64,000 nt of DNA from assembly GCF_001748245.1 (NCBI RefSeq), contig NZ_BDFO01000001.1:1969345-2033344 (forward strand), given 5' to 3'. This stretch comes from Oligoflexus tunisiensis (GTDB lineage Bacteria > Bdellovibrionota_B > Oligoflexia > Oligoflexales > Oligoflexaceae). The notes below the pieces were generated by a model. That model did no database searches, was not told where the DNA came from, and worked only from the letters and a program-made list of their open reading frames with translations. The translations under genes and the position numbers were made by a program. Below, in pieces: positions 45,384-53,512 of the stretch; positions within the stretch are counted from its first letter, which is position 1; each line of letters starts with the position of its first letter.

Positions 45384-45407
45384 TCACATCATCCCGCCCA
45401 TGCCGCC
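45384..45407 (-). other. groEL 3'-end remnant, possible attachment site
   Basis: Read on the minus strand these 24 bases encode GGMGGMM and a TGA stop, the diagnostic GroEL C-terminus. The codons before it (LIRHLIE-like, preceded by an in-frame stop about 20 codons upstream) are not GroEL. A duplicated gene 3' end with no gene attached is what a site-specific integration leaves at the far junction. Confidence 0.55.
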
Positions 45408-45896
45408 TTCGATTAAGTGTCTGATAATATGGAGCCTTTTGTTGGTATCCAGTGGTACTGATTGATATTTTCACCCTGTGTCTCATCGAGCGATCCAAAT
45501 CATTTTGGTATGGAATTGTACCTAGACAGACCAATTCTGGTCCGAGTTTGGTCCGCAGGGACTGAAAACACTCGATCCATTTTCATAAGCCGGTCCCTGA
45601 TGTGTTCGCTGAATTTCCGCGCCTTTCATTGACCCTCGCCGTATTCAAAATAAATAAACTCAGCAGTCTCGAACGCGGTTGAGCCCGGAAAAGTAGTTTT
45701 CAAGTTAGCGGGTGGATGCTTATGGTGTGCGGCAGTGGCTTTGAATGGAAGCCGGAGTTACGACCTCCAGCTTCCCGAAACAATGGAGCCTGGCAATTGC
45801 TACAAAGCAGACCCCGTCGTTCCGTTTGTACGGATCATAGGCGAGTTGCGTCCGCTTTTCAACCTGCCGGTTGCTCCCTCAAGGATTGAGGGAATC
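45408..45896. other. Non-coding stretch right of the junction
   Basis: About 490 bp. A minus-strand frame of about 20 codons runs into the groEL-like tail (ending KRLHIIRHLIE before it). No integrase or other gene is visible. The 3' end includes the promoter region and the ribosome site (GAGGGA) of the next gene. Confidence 0.4.
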
Positions 45897-47105
45897 ATGT
45901 CAAATCTGTTCGAGTTCTTTCCTCCGAATCACCCTGTCTTTGCTGGCGGCCGTTATTTAAGGGCCTTTGATCATCTCCACGACATCGATCACTTTGAGCA
46001 CAGTATTCTGACGTATTTGGGTTCCCTCATGCCCTATGATAAGGGCTTCGTGGACCACCCCGCGTTTCCATCGATCGCCACGATATCGCGGGCGACCAAG
46101 ATCTGTGAATCCACGGTCAGAAAGAAGATCAGGCAGCTGGAGAAGAAAGGGTACATCAAAGTCAAGGCAGTACGCTTTCTCAACTGTCAGGGAAGGTTTC
46201 AGCAGAGCTCGAACGACTATTATTTTGCCCCGCTGGCCTTTGAATTTTTCGCTGACATCATGGCCAGCCGAAACCATATCGTTGGCATCCGCAAAAGAGT
46301 TGTGGGTGATTCATTTGATAGTCACTCTTATCCCAGCGTCCCGTACAGCCCTCCCTTCCAGCCGAAAACCGTGGAGGCGGCCGCAGAGCAAACCGCCCCT
46401 GTGGTCCAGGCGTCCCCTAATTCCCTTCCCAAAGACCTAACCGAAAATCCTGATGAACCCGGTTCTTTTTCCGGCCGGGACATATTCACAATGAAGGGCG
46501 AAGTGGACCGCATCGTGGCGGCCTGGGAAGAACTGGTGAAGACTCCTGTTTCGAAGGGTGAGAAGGATCGGTTCTTCCGTGAATACGTTCGCCTTCGGGG
46601 CCATGAGATTTACTTCATGGAGCGTCTGCTCCCGATTGCCTCGGATCCCTATATTGCCTCCAGGGCCAAGAGCATCAACTTTTTGTTCAGCGGCCTCGAT
46701 TGTGCTTTGAAAAACAAGGCGGACATCGTTGAGAAGGCTGGACTGGCTCTCATGAGAGTCCAGACCGAAGAGGAGCTGGAGCAGCTGCTTGAAGACATTC
46801 CTGGCTTCATCAAGCGGACTTCGAGAAACTTCGGAGAGGTTTCCGGTGCCATAGTAAGTCACCTTCTCCAGGATCCCATCAACAAGGCAAAACAACGCCT
46901 AGGACTCAATACCGACCCAGGGCTGCCGGCTGATGAGCGTCGACTGAGGCTGGAAATTGAGAGGCTGCTCAGGACAGATCTCAGTGATCCGCTAAAAGAT
47001 CAGCTGAAAACCATTCTTGATGCCCTGGCGCGCCTCAGCTTTGGCTATTGTCTGGAAATGTTTGCGAGGCTCCAATCCAGGTTGACTGCGGAGGCTTCGC
47101 AATGA
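45897..47105 (+). CDS. HTH-containing replication-like/DNA-binding protein
   Basis: 402 residues from the ATG at 45897 (TTGAGGGA 5 bases upstream); an earlier GTG at 45735 has no ribosome site. N-terminal HTH_36-type winged helix: HPAFPSIATISRATKICESTVRKKI and LEKKGYIKV. The rest is helical with acidic, Glu-rich heptads toward the C-terminus. Proteins with this HTH are common in plasmid replication and phage/ICE regions, but no Rep catalytic motif is visible. It overlaps the next gene by 4 bp, forming a two-gene unit. Confidence 0.65.
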   Translation: MSNLFEFFPPNHPVFAGGRYLRAFDHLHDIDHFEHSILTYLGSLMPYDKGFVDHPAFPSIATISRATKICESTVRKKIRQLEKKGYIKVKAVRFLNCQGRFQQSSNDYYFAPLAFEFFADIMASRNHIVGIRKRVVGDSFDSHSYPSVPYSPPFQPKTVEAAAEQTAPVVQASPNSLPKDLTENPDEPGSFSGRDIFTMKGEVDRIVAAWEELVKTPVSKGEKDRFFREYVRLRGHEIYFMERLLPIASDPYIASRAKSINFLFSGLDCALKNKADIVEKAGLALMRVQTEEELEQLLEDIPGFIKRTSRNFGEVSGAIVSHLLQDPINKAKQRLGLNTDPGLPADERRLRLEIERLLRTDLSDPLKDQLKTILDALARLSFGYCLEMFARLQSRLTAEASQ

Positions 47106-48184
47106 GCACGGCAGTAAAGAAGCAAAAGAACCGGGAATACTATCTCAAAAACCGGGAAAAAATCCTGAGCAGAGCCAGGGAACGAAACTATTCCAAGCGG
47201 CGTGACCATCTTGAGATTGTGCCCAATCTCAGAAGTGAGGATGCTCAGTCTGAAAATTCCAGCGGGGCTGTTTCAGGTTTAGCTCGGCCATCTGAAAAAA
47301 TTCATCAACTTTCAAGCACTTTACAGGATCGGTCGAGAGTTAACTCCGCTCCCGGCAGTGCGATTGCAGCGGACGGAGCACTGGCTCTATTTGATGTGGC
47401 ATATGAAATTTCTCCCAGTAGCATCGATAATACATTCTTTTTCAAAGGTAAGGGCACTCGAATGGAACAAACCCTGAAACTGGTTGATGGCATGCCTCTG
47501 AAACGGAAAGCTTCAGATTCTGACAATGCGGCCGAAAATCCTTCTGTCAGGAGGAAAGGACGCCTTTTCAGTAAGATTCCGCTTTCATTCATACTCAGGT
47601 TGCTCCTTGTTGCTTGCCTCACACTGCTCATGACCGCAATGCAGGTGGAGTTCTATCGAGAGCACGACATCCTGCCTGAATATGCAGTCCCGCTGGCTCT
47701 GGCCAGTGAGGTTGCATTTCTTTCGCTGGTAAGCATGAAATTCAGCCGATCGCTTGAATGGCTCAGGATCATCATTCATCTGATTTTCTTTGGGTACTTC
47801 GTTTCAGCGCTCTCCTTCCACGTGTATGCCAAATCAAGATCCAAAGCTGCCTCAGAGCAAATGCTTACTGTTCCTGAATTGACTGGAATCAGAGAGCAAC
47901 TGAAACAGGCTGAACGATCTCTTGATGCGGCAACAAAGGGACGTGCATGGAGGAACATGGAAATATTTGGGGCTGAAGTTTTCAGGCTGAGAAAGCTGAT
48001 CAGTGCAACCCCAAATGCTCAGGTCCTTGGCACATCGTTGGATCAGACTTTATGGATAGAATCAGTCCTCCTCATCCTGCTCCGCGCCCTGCTTCTGGCT
48101 GCATCGGCGCTCAACGCACTGAGATTGAGAGATCAGGTTTGCGAAATGACACACGGTAACAGATCTGTAATGGTCAGAGTGTAA
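47102..48184 (+). CDS. Membrane protein of unknown function with basic N-terminus
   Basis: 360 residues, ATG overlapping the previous stop. The N-terminus is very basic with the motif REYYLKNREKILSRARERN, reminiscent of basic repeats in phage-type DNA-binding proteins. Four hydrophobic segments lie between about 175 and 350 (LRLLLVACLTLLMTAMQV; LALASEVAFLSLVS; IIHLIFFGYFVSALSF; LLILLRALLLAASAL). A helical stretch with KQAERSLDAATKGRAWRN sits between. Domains look like a DNA-tethered membrane protein, but this is a guess. Translationally coupled to the HTH gene. Confidence 0.6.
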   Translation: MSTAVKKQKNREYYLKNREKILSRARERNYSKRRDHLEIVPNLRSEDAQSENSSGAVSGLARPSEKIHQLSSTLQDRSRVNSAPGSAIAADGALALFDVAYEISPSSIDNTFFFKGKGTRMEQTLKLVDGMPLKRKASDSDNAAENPSVRRKGRLFSKIPLSFILRLLLVACLTLLMTAMQVEFYREHDILPEYAVPLALASEVAFLSLVSMKFSRSLEWLRIIIHLIFFGYFVSALSFHVYAKSRSKAASEQMLTVPELTGIREQLKQAERSLDAATKGRAWRNMEIFGAEVFRLRKLISATPNAQVLGTSLDQTLWIESVLLILLRALLLAASALNALRLRDQVCEMTHGNRSVMVRV

Positions 48185-48475
48185 CGATATGGGTGTAACC
48201 TCAGGGTCGCTATATAAAACCGAAGACAAAGAGAGCGTCATGGTAGTTGTTCTCGGTACAGCACTTTGAGCCTATCCAAAAACCTCAAAAACCTTAACTT
48301 AGATTTGTCTCATTATCAGACAGAGGTCAGCACGTCGATTAATTATGACTGAAGATTGCTACGCAAGCATAGGCTCTCATAAAATCGCTTATTCATTGCG
48401 CTCGACAATGGTCAATGTTTATCATCGTTCAACGATAAACAGCTGGTAAAAGCGATAAAAAAAGGCAGGGTCACA
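48185..48475. other. Intergenic region before the histidine kinase
   Basis: 291 bp without an open frame of interest. It contains the kinase promoter and the ribosome site GGCAGGG at its right end. Confidence 0.4.
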
Positions 48476-49627
48476 ATGAAACTGGCTCAATTCATAAAAG
48501 TAAACCATACAGATATAATTGACTCGTGGGTGAATTTCGCCAGCAGCATGCAACCATGGGCTGATGGTTTAAATCACAAAGAGCTACAGGATCACGTTAA
48601 GCAACTTCTTATCGAGATTGCTGAAGACATGGAAACTTCGCAGAGCAAAAGTGAGCAGTCAGAGAAATCAAAAGGCAATGAACCCTCTGGGAAGCTCGGC
48701 GAGGCAGGAAAAAGTCATGCATCAGCCCGCCTGGAAACTGGAATCGACCTTGTCCAGCTAGCATCAGAATTTCGAGCGCTACGCGCAAGCGTCCTCAGCA
48801 AGTGGGAAGAAGCAAAAGGAACTGAACCAGGGGAAGTGACACGATTCAATGAGGCCATTGATGAAGCTCTTGCAAACTCAATATCGCGGTACTCTGAAAC
48901 AGTAAATAGCACCAGGGACCAGTTCCTGGCCATCCTTAGCCACGATCTTCGCAATCCAATCGGTGCGATTTCGATGGCAGCAACGCTATTGAGGGATCCT
49001 CAAATTACCGACAGGGAGGAGATAGTTGATATAATCATCAATAGCTCTAAACGTATGAATCGTATGGTTAATGATCTCCTTGATCTGGCACGCACGCGTC
49101 TTGGGAGTGGAATTCCAATAACACCCAAGCCAATGGACCTGGGGGCCTTGTGCCAGGAGATCATCCAGGAACTTCAGGCATCCAATCCTGAGCACCACCT
49201 TGTGTTCGAATCGGCTGGCGATCTTCATGGAGAATGGGATAGCGATAGGCTCGCTCAAGTAATCACAAACCTCGCCACCAATGCTTTAAGATATGGATCA
49301 AACATAAGACCAGTTAGTATTGCTGCACAGGATCAAAATCAGGATGTCGTGCTGGAAGTCCATAACGATGGTTCACCGATCCCTGAAAATGCGCAAAAGT
49401 GCATTTTTGAACCGATGACCCGTCTTCAATCTGAGGATAGAGACCGCGAAAAGAACAAAGATGGACTTGGGTTGGGCCTTTTCATCACGAGTGAAATCGT
49501 CAGGTCACACGGCGGGGAAATTAGCGTTGCATCGACTGAAGAGGAAGGGACTACTTTTAAAGTTAAGTTGCCTCGTAACCCGCCTTCAAACGGTCCACAA
49601 ACAGTTCAATCGGACGTATTCTCATAA
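48476..49627 (+). CDS. Soluble sensor histidine kinase with RsbRD-like N-terminus
   Basis: 383 residues, no membrane helix. The N-terminal ~130 residues resemble an RsbRD/RsbU-N-type input domain (helical; FIKVNHTDIIDSWVNFAS). H-box FLAILSHDLRNPIGAIS with the phosphorylated His near 155, N-box ITNLATNALRYGS, G1 VHNDGSPI, G2 DGLGLGLFITSEIVRSHGG. It is an orphan: no response regulator gene lies beside it. A broken transposase follows at once. Confidence 0.88.
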   Translation: MKLAQFIKVNHTDIIDSWVNFASSMQPWADGLNHKELQDHVKQLLIEIAEDMETSQSKSEQSEKSKGNEPSGKLGEAGKSHASARLETGIDLVQLASEFRALRASVLSKWEEAKGTEPGEVTRFNEAIDEALANSISRYSETVNSTRDQFLAILSHDLRNPIGAISMAATLLRDPQITDREEIVDIIINSSKRMNRMVNDLLDLARTRLGSGIPITPKPMDLGALCQEIIQELQASNPEHHLVFESAGDLHGEWDSDRLAQVITNLATNALRYGSNIRPVSIAAQDQNQDVVLEVHNDGSPIPENAQKCIFEPMTRLQSEDRDREKNKDGLGLGLFITSEIVRSHGGEISVASTEEEGTTFKVKLPRNPPSNGPQTVQSDVFS

Positions 49628-49635
49628 CTGTTCGT

Positions 49636-49851
49636 TTGCAGACCCAGCTCAAGAGAAAAAGGAGAGATGGACGGGGTCGACCTGTCACCAAGCGTGACGT
49701 ATACCGATGGGTTGTCGAAAGAAGTCTCTCCTGGGTGAATCAGTTCCGTGGACTAAAAATCCGATGCGAAAAGAAGCGTGTCAACTACGAAGGGTTGCTG
49801 TATCTCTGTTTCGCCTTGACCTCTCTTCTCGTTGGAGGGGTCTTTAGATAG
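49636..49851 (+). pseudogene. C-terminal fragment of an IS5-type transposase
   Basis: About 71 codons. The segment RWVVERSLSWVNQFRGLKIR and YEGLLYLCFALTS matches the C-terminal, last acidic residue region of IS5/IS4-type DDE transposases. The catalytic Asp residues and the rest are gone, so it is a dead remnant. It directly abuts the kinase stop. Confidence 0.8.
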
Positions 49852-50411
49852 GGGCTTTAAGCACCATATCGGATTCGTCGGATTGATAACGGCGATGGTG
49901 GGGCTTTCAGCCTCGATCGGGATGTGCAATGGGGGCCATTCTGAGCAAGTTCGCCGTTGCTCTCCATCCAGCCGATTTAGGCAGGCCACATCGAAATCAG
50001 GCAAGGAATTCGCCAGAATCCGACGTGCCATATCCTATGCTCAATCGGTTCATGCAACGACAAACAAGTGGCAAACAATTTGCTTTAGCATCCATCTCCT
50101 TCCGGCTTTCTCCACCACCAGTCCTCACATTTTCCGCATAACCCAGCCAACCGCCAGGGAGAAAGAAGCCAATTCCCAGGCGGTTTTGCGCCCTTTCCTG
50201 GATCGTAATCGAGACTAACTTTCAAAGTTACTGCCAGACACGCTCAGCGTCACAGGGCTTCTTTGTTTCCCGTAAACGAGTAAACTGATTTTGGGCATCC
50301 TGTTCAAGTGACAGTGTTCGGGTGCCTCTGTGGACCGGAATTGTGGGCTTAAAATATCGTTTTCAGCTAAACTTTGACCAGTCTGGCCTGATTGACAGTG
50401 ATTGTTGAAAA
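49852..50411. other. Non-coding stretch between IS remnant and rSAM operon
   Basis: About 560 bp. Short frames on both strands lack ribosome sites and known sequence; some may be decayed IS material. The right end holds two direct repeats and a sigma-54 promoter match. Confidence 0.5.
50309..50400 (+). promoter_or_regulatory. Two direct TGACAGTG repeats, possible activator sites
   Basis: TGACAGTG at 50309-50316 and again at 50393-50400, 77 bases apart, just upstream of the sigma-54 match at 50412. Spacing would suit upstream activator sites of an NtrC-type regulator, but two repeats are weak evidence. Confidence 0.3.
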
Positions 50412-50427
50412 TGGCATAAACTGTGCT
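50412..50427 (+). promoter_or_regulatory. Sigma-54 promoter of the radical SAM operon
   Basis: TGGCATAAACTGTGCT keeps the invariant GG-N10-GC and 5 of 6 bases of the -24 block; the -12 element reads GTGCT. It lies 116 bp upstream of the radical SAM start, and the operon encodes a GAFTGA regulator, which makes an autoregulated sigma-54 promoter plausible. Confidence 0.55.
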
Positions 50428-50542
50428 TCCCGGGAGCGACTTGAAGTTGGTGATTGATTTCCAATTGCGTAGAGGGACAGCCAGGATTTTCTGCCGGCTG
50501 TTTATAGAATCAGAACCACGGATTTGAGAGCAAGGCTAAGCA

Positions 50543-51610
50543 ATGTCCCTTCTTGCGAAAATTAAAGGTCTAACAGAAAACTGGATATTAAGATCAATTT
50601 CTGAACCTCGACGTATGAGTGTTCAGCTAGACATCACAAATGCGTGTAATTTGGCTTGCACCCACTGTTATCACCCACACCATTCTAACAAAGGATTCAT
50701 TAGCATCGCGCAGTGGTCAGATATCTTGGATCAAATAGAAGCGTTTCTTCGAAAATACTCCTTCAATCCGTATTTCATGATTTGTGGCGGAGAGCCACTT
50801 ATCAGCCCAATATTGAAGCCAATAATCGAGAAGATCAAAAGGATTTGGCCAGACTCCAGCATACTAATTCTTTCGAATGGCACTATTCAAAAGTCAGAGA
50901 TATTGGATTATTTGAGTGGATTTAATGTTGAATTTCAAATTTCTTTGGATGGCCCAGATGCGTCGCGTCATGACCAAGTCCGCGGGATTGGAAACTTTGA
51001 AAAGTCCTGTGAAGGTATAAGGCTCTTTAAGAGTAAGGGATTCAGAGTTTCTATTTTATCAATCTTGTCACAAAGATCATTTCCCTGGATATCTGATTAT
51101 TTCGATCTGGCAAAATCTTTAAAAGTTGATTCTCAGAACTTTACGCGCTTAATTGCTCAGGGAGCAGGCAAAAACTTGGTAGATAGTAAGGGTGATAGTT
51201 CCCTTGTTCCTGAAGATCTAAAGAAAGCTTTTGAGTCGATAATCATACATTCCTATCGCAGTGGAGTGCCAACTAATACTGATCAACCGCTGTTTGCTCT
51301 AATAGACAATGCTTTTGGGCAAAGTGGATTATATGGATTTGATGGGTTAGTGATTGATTACAAAGGCAATCTGAAGGCAACCAGCCGGGCAAATATTGTT
51401 CTTGGGAGCGTCCTTAAAGACGGGCTTGAGAATTTGTATATCAATCATGATATCTTTCGCAAAGTTCGAAATAAGGACATAGAAGTGTGTGGCAGGTGCA
51501 GCCTATTCAATCAATGCGGTGGTGACCGTAACGCTGCATATGCTGAGTTTGGTGATTTTGCAGCCAGGGATCCTGGTTGCTGGAAATTCGATAAAACAAT
51601 TGGAGTATGA
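50543..51610 (+). CDS. Radical SAM peptide-modifying enzyme with SPASM-like domain
   Basis: 355 residues, start chosen at ATG 50543. The [4Fe-4S]-SAM motif CNLACTHC is at about residues 35-42. Downstream are the usual barrel elements: CGGEPLISP (GGE motif), ILSNGT, and QISLDGPDASRHDQVRG. The C-terminus has a SPASM-type cysteine set (CGRCSLFNQCGG, final C near 345) for an auxiliary iron-sulfur cluster. SPASM radical SAM enzymes modify ribosomal peptides. The gene is directly followed by a 100-residue small protein (1-bp gap), the obvious candidate substrate. Confidence 0.88.
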   Translation: MSLLAKIKGLTENWILRSISEPRRMSVQLDITNACNLACTHCYHPHHSNKGFISIAQWSDILDQIEAFLRKYSFNPYFMICGGEPLISPILKPIIEKIKRIWPDSSILILSNGTIQKSEILDYLSGFNVEFQISLDGPDASRHDQVRGIGNFEKSCEGIRLFKSKGFRVSILSILSQRSFPWISDYFDLAKSLKVDSQNFTRLIAQGAGKNLVDSKGDSSLVPEDLKKAFESIIIHSYRSGVPTNTDQPLFALIDNAFGQSGLYGFDGLVIDYKGNLKATSRANIVLGSVLKDGLENLYINHDIFRKVRNKDIEVCGRCSLFNQCGGDRNAAYAEFGDFAARDPGCWKFDKTIGV

Positions 51611-51611
51611 T

Positions 51612-51914
51612 ATGAAAGTTTTCATTGCAAAAATTGCAAAAAATCTCCCAATTAATTCATTTTCATTTGCAGCAAAGTCGACTTTGGTAGTTGCATCAAT
51701 TGCGGCAGCAGGACGTTCATTTGCCGGGGGTACTACGAGTGGAATAAACCCCGCTGTAAGTAGTCTTACAAACGAGCAAGTTCTCGTTATTAAGAGACTT
51801 GTAGAAGAGAAGTTGGAATTGGGTGAGATTGAAGTAGACCAAAAGATTCAGCTTGAGAAAATTAAGCTGGATTTGACCAGGAGTTTGGATGCTGAAGAAG
51901 GTACGCCTGAATAA
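51612..51914 (+). CDS. Small exported peptide, candidate substrate of the radical SAM enzyme
   Basis: 100 residues, ATG at 51612 with GGAG 7 bases upstream, one base after the rSAM stop. N-terminus: basic start, then a hydrophobic stretch (NSFSFAAKSTLVVASIAAAGRSFAGG), which reads as a signal peptide with a cleavage site near SFAGG. The mature part opens with GTTSGINPAVSS and continues as an acidic helix (QVLVIKRLVEEKLELGEIEVDQ). It has no cysteine. It could be a ribosomally made, modified signal peptide; nothing else in the database memory I have resembles it. Confidence 0.7.
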   Translation: MKVFIAKIAKNLPINSFSFAAKSTLVVASIAAAGRSFAGGTTSGINPAVSSLTNEQVLVIKRLVEEKLELGEIEVDQKIQLEKIKLDLTRSLDAEEGTPE

Positions 51915-53457
51915 GAAAACAGTGGCTCTTTCTTCGCTAGCGGTTGCCAGCCTATTGCTGGCAATCGTCGTTTTTTCTGAGAGGCCTGAGGGATATGATA
52001 TGAACATTGTTTCTGAAAATTCTCTTGCTGTTTCTCTCCCGCACACGTGGGATATACCATTATACCCTGCATCACAGAGGGCCATGATTGAAGAAGCAAT
52101 CATGACACACGTTTTTGAGGCCCTTGTCCAAATAGGTGAGAATGGTCTTATTCTGCCTTTGGCTGCAAAGTCATACAAGTTTAACGACGACTTCACCCAG
52201 TTTGAATTCAAAATTGATACGTCTCGAAGATTTTCGGACGGAGCAAGTTTAACATCTAAAGATTTTAAAAGGTCATGGGAAGAAGGCCTTCTTCTGCCGC
52301 AAAATTCATGGAACAAAGCCCTTCTCGATGTAATGGCCTTTTTGTCAAATAGGAAGGCGGACCAAGGTAACACCGCTGATGTCACACTTTCTGGAATTGA
52401 GACTCCTGATGATGAAACACTAATAGTTCGATTTGAAAAGCCAGTTAGGACCGCGTTGGCCTATCTTAGCGGCGCACGATTTGCTCCATTCAGGTTTGTA
52501 GATGGGCGATACATCGGTACTGGTCGCTATGTTATTAAATCTCAAAGTGAGGCGGAGGTACTTCTCGGTCTGAATCCTTACAGTAAAGAGCTGACCAGTT
52601 TCGAATCAATCAGGTTTATTGCTGAATCAGATCCTTTTCCTAGAATGTTGAATGGCGAGATCGATGTTATTGCCTTTAATAGCCTGAACTATGATAAGAC
52701 CGATTTAATTAGCGAAACAAAAGGCATTGAAGACATATCCTATTGGTTACACGTGAATGGGCTAAAAGGACGATTTTTTGAAGACAGAAGGATGCGCCAA
52801 GCATTTCAAGCATTAATCTGGAAAATTTTTCGAGAAAATAGAAGTGAAATCGAAAATTCTCCAAAGAGATTTAAGGTTGACTTCCAACCATATCTGCCAT
52901 TTCAAGCAGGAAGGCTGCCTGATAGCGCATTTGAAACAATCGCACGCAAATATGAAACTCTGATTTCAGAGCTAATCGCACGTTCTAAAGATAACCCTTT
53001 AGAGCTTTGCCTGAAGGGATTCTTGACAAAGGTTTTACCGTTTATTCAAGAATCAGGTTTGAATTTTAAGAACAGAGAGCCGGAAGACAGTCTAAGGGAG
53101 TTTTATAAGATTCATTCCTGTGATGCTGTGTTGGCTGGAGCAAGCGTTCATGTGATTGATTCTGATGGATTGTATCATCTTCTTGGTAAAGACGGAGCGA
53201 TCACATCGCCAATAATATATCGTGAAAATGTAGACAAATTACTGTTAGAAGGTCGAATCATTCAGACGCCAGAGCTGTTGCCAGCTCATTATGAAAAAGT
53301 GGCTGAAGCTATATTTTCTGAAGTTCCCAGTATCCATTTGGGATATATATCAAACAATATTACATATAGGAGCGATAGGCTTCGTGTAAGGCAAGAATTT
53401 ATTGAGCGTAAATACGACAAGATTTGGAAAATATTTCAACCGACCAAACCCAACTAG
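51889..53457 (+). CDS. Membrane-anchored peptide-binding protein, OppA/DppA-like
   Basis: 522 residues, ATG at 51889 with AGGAG 5 bases upstream, overlapping the peptide gene by 26 bp. The fold pattern is that of SBP_bac_5 peptide-binding proteins (DDFTQFEFKIDTSRRFSDGASLTSKDFKRSWE, DDETLIVRFEKPV, FEDRRMRQAFQALIWK). The N-terminus has one hydrophobic helix (TVALSSLAVASLLLAIVVF) and no lipobox cysteine, so it is likely tethered by an uncleaved helix. No ABC permease or ATPase genes are present, which suggests sensing rather than uptake of a peptide. Confidence 0.82.
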   Translation: MLKKVRLNKKTVALSSLAVASLLLAIVVFSERPEGYDMNIVSENSLAVSLPHTWDIPLYPASQRAMIEEAIMTHVFEALVQIGENGLILPLAAKSYKFNDDFTQFEFKIDTSRRFSDGASLTSKDFKRSWEEGLLLPQNSWNKALLDVMAFLSNRKADQGNTADVTLSGIETPDDETLIVRFEKPVRTALAYLSGARFAPFRFVDGRYIGTGRYVIKSQSEAEVLLGLNPYSKELTSFESIRFIAESDPFPRMLNGEIDVIAFNSLNYDKTDLISETKGIEDISYWLHVNGLKGRFFEDRRMRQAFQALIWKIFRENRSEIENSPKRFKVDFQPYLPFQAGRLPDSAFETIARKYETLISELIARSKDNPLELCLKGFLTKVLPFIQESGLNFKNREPEDSLREFYKIHSCDAVLAGASVHVIDSDGLYHLLGKDGAITSPIIYRENVDKLLLEGRIIQTPELLPAHYEKVAEAIFSEVPSIHLGYISNNITYRSDRLRVRQEFIERKYDKIWKIFQPTKPN

Positions 53458-53512
53458 ACAAGAAAAGTTATTCTGGGGATGACTTTTTATTATAAATGGG
53501 GAGCTTGATGAA

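Noticed and set aside
45735..45896. N-terminal extension of the HTH protein from a GTG at 45735
   Set aside because: No ribosome site there, while the ATG at 45897 has one and begins the conserved region.
49832..50218. 128-codon plus-strand frame after the IS remnant and an overlapping minus-strand frame
   Set aside because: No ribosome site, no domain, composition unlike neighbours. May be decayed insertion-sequence DNA.
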